6,041 nt of DNA from Desulfonatronospira sp. (GTDB lineage: Bacteria > Desulfobacterota > Desulfovibrionia > Desulfovibrionales > Desulfonatronovibrionaceae): NCBI GenBank assembly GCA_003563255.1, contig PWSL01000016.1, forward strand, positions 1 to 6,041, given 5' to 3'. Below are positions 5,441 through 6,041 of the stretch, piece by piece. The notes below the pieces were generated by a model. The model saw only the letters and a program-made list of their open reading frames with translations. It ran no database searches and was not told where the DNA came from. Made by a program: the position numbers and the translations under genes. The first letter of the stretch is position 1. Every line of letters starts with the position of its first letter.

Positions 5441-5902
5441 GTGAACAATTCCATTGCTGTCAAAATCAAATTTCTGCCCAACTCGGAACCCGGCAGCAGT
5501 TCCCTGGAATATGCCACGCCGGGCTCAGCCGGGGTGGACCTGCAGGCCTGGATTTCTGATCCGGAAATCATTCTCGGGCCGGGTAAGAGGTACGCCTTCC
5601 CTACCGGGGTGGCCATGGAGATAACAGAGCCAGGGGTGGCCGGTTTCGTGTTTTCCCGCAGCGGCCTGGGTACCAGACAAGGCCTTGTGGTCAGCCAGGG
5701 GGTGGGAGTCATCGACCCTGACTACCGGGGGGAGATCATTGTCTCCCTGCTGAATACTTCCGGGGAGGAAAAAACCGTCACCAGGGGACAGAGAATTGCG
5801 CAACTGGTATTCATGCCCTGGTTTAAGGCCCGGTTTCAAGAAGTCCCGAAGCTGTCCGGGACTGGCAGAGGGGCCGGAGGCTTCGGTCATTCCGGAAAAT
5901 AA
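5441..5902 (+). CDS. dut: Deoxyuridine 5'-triphosphate nucleotidohydrolase (dUTPase)
   Basis: This enzyme hydrolyses dUTP to dUMP and pyrophosphate, keeping uracil out of DNA and providing dUMP for thymidylate synthesis. It works as a trimer. The 153-residue product from GTG at 5441 matches the usual ~150. All five trimeric dUTPase motifs are present in order: PGSAGVDLQA (27-36), SRSGLGTRQGL (72-82), GVGVIDPDYRGE (87-98, with D92 as the expected catalytic Asp and Y95 in the uracil pocket), RGQRIAQLVF (115-124) and the C-terminal glycine-rich arm GRGAGGFGHSG (142-152), which closes over the triphosphate. The end GGFGHSG-K resembles E. coli Dut. It is the only rightward gene in the window and is not part of the glgP cluster. 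It follows a structured spacer, and a 58-bp repeat starts 12 bases after its stop. No frameshift or missing key residue is seen. Confidence 0.95.
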   Translation: MNNSIAVKIKFLPNSEPGSSSLEYATPGSAGVDLQAWISDPEIILGPGKRYAFPTGVAMEITEPGVAGFVFSRSGLGTRQGLVVSQGVGVIDPDYRGEIIVSLLNTSGEEKTVTRGQRIAQLVFMPWFKARFQEVPKLSGTGRGAGGFGHSGK

Positions 5903-5914
5903 ACCCATTATAAC

Positions 5915-5972
5915 ACTAAGGCGGGCTATGCCCGCAACCCAATAAATAAAAGAGTTTTTTGACAGGATTAAC
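5915..5972. repeat. 59-bp intergenic repeat, copy B (downstream of dut)
   Basis: It is nearly identical to 4734-4792 and in direct orientation. It includes the hairpin GCGGGC-TAT-GCCCGC (5921-5935), CAACCCAATAAA, a T run at 5955-5960 and GACAGGATTAAC. After it the GGATTAA motif repeats (AACAGGATTAAGAGATTGATTAAG). The hairpin could help terminate dut transcripts, but the T run is 19 bases away, so it is not a standard intrinsic terminator. Confidence 0.9.
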
Positions 5973-6003
5973 AGGATTAAGAGATTGATTAAGAGAAAAA
6001 CAT

Positions 6004-6032
6004 TTTTGTCCTGGCCGGAAGCCAGGCCAAAA
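6004..6032. repeat. Long hairpin at the window end
   Basis: Twelve-base arms, TTTTGTCCTGGC and GCCAGGCCAAAA, pair with a single mismatch around the loop CGGAA. Neither strand has a T run after the stem, so it is not a normal terminator. Its CTGGC...GCCAG core is loosely similar in style to the palindromes near 4.9 kb. It may belong to an element that continues past the window. Confidence 0.65.
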
Positions 6033-6041
6033 GGTAATCAC

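Noticed and set aside
5696..5704. Gln86 in dUTPase where E. coli has Asn84
   Set aside because: This position varies across dUTPases (the human enzyme also differs), and all catalytic residues are intact.

Overview
The window looks like a chromosomal stretch of a free-living bacterium. It holds five intact housekeeping genes embedded in repeat-rich intergenic DNA. The genes are moderately GC-rich, and the spacers carry heptamer arrays, GTTCCC...GGGAAC palindromes and GACAGGATTAACAGGATTAA motifs. This combination resembles sulfate-reducing Desulfobacterota (the former Deltaproteobacteria), but that placement rests on general resemblance and not on a marker gene.

Layout. Bases 1-143 are a non-coding repeat block and the 3' end of a leftward gene cluster. 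Bases 144-4700 hold four genes on the minus strand, in transcription order glgP (alpha-glucan phosphorylase), tlyA (S4-domain 2'-O-methyltransferase), trmH (SpoU-class tRNA 2'-O-methyltransferase) and aroL (shikimate kinase). tlyA and trmH are 2 bases apart, and trmH and aroL overlap by 20 bases, so these three look translationally linked. glgP lies 99 bases upstream of tlyA, and 84 of those bases are a 7-bp tandem repeat array. Bases 4701-5440 are a 740-base spacer with several repeat families and hairpins but no convincing protein gene. Bases 5441-5902 encode dUTPase (dut) on the plus strand, starting at GTG. Bases 5903-6041 are again repeat and hairpin DNA.

How the genes fit together. There is no single pathway. 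GlgP mobilises stored or imported glucan to glucose-1-phosphate. TlyA and TrmH are RNA ribose methylases and form a plausible RNA-modification pair. AroL supplies shikimate-3-phosphate for aromatic amino acids. Dut keeps uracil out of DNA and supplies dUMP for dTMP synthesis. The cluster reads as ordinary co-transcribed housekeeping genes.

No new enzymatic system, defence island or CRISPR array is visible. The part worth a second look is the non-coding DNA. It has a dispersed element in direct orientation on both sides of the four-gene cluster, a second ~59-bp element on both sides of dut, a REP-like palindrome cluster with one inverted copy, the heptamer array, and a structured ~300-base region ahead of dut.
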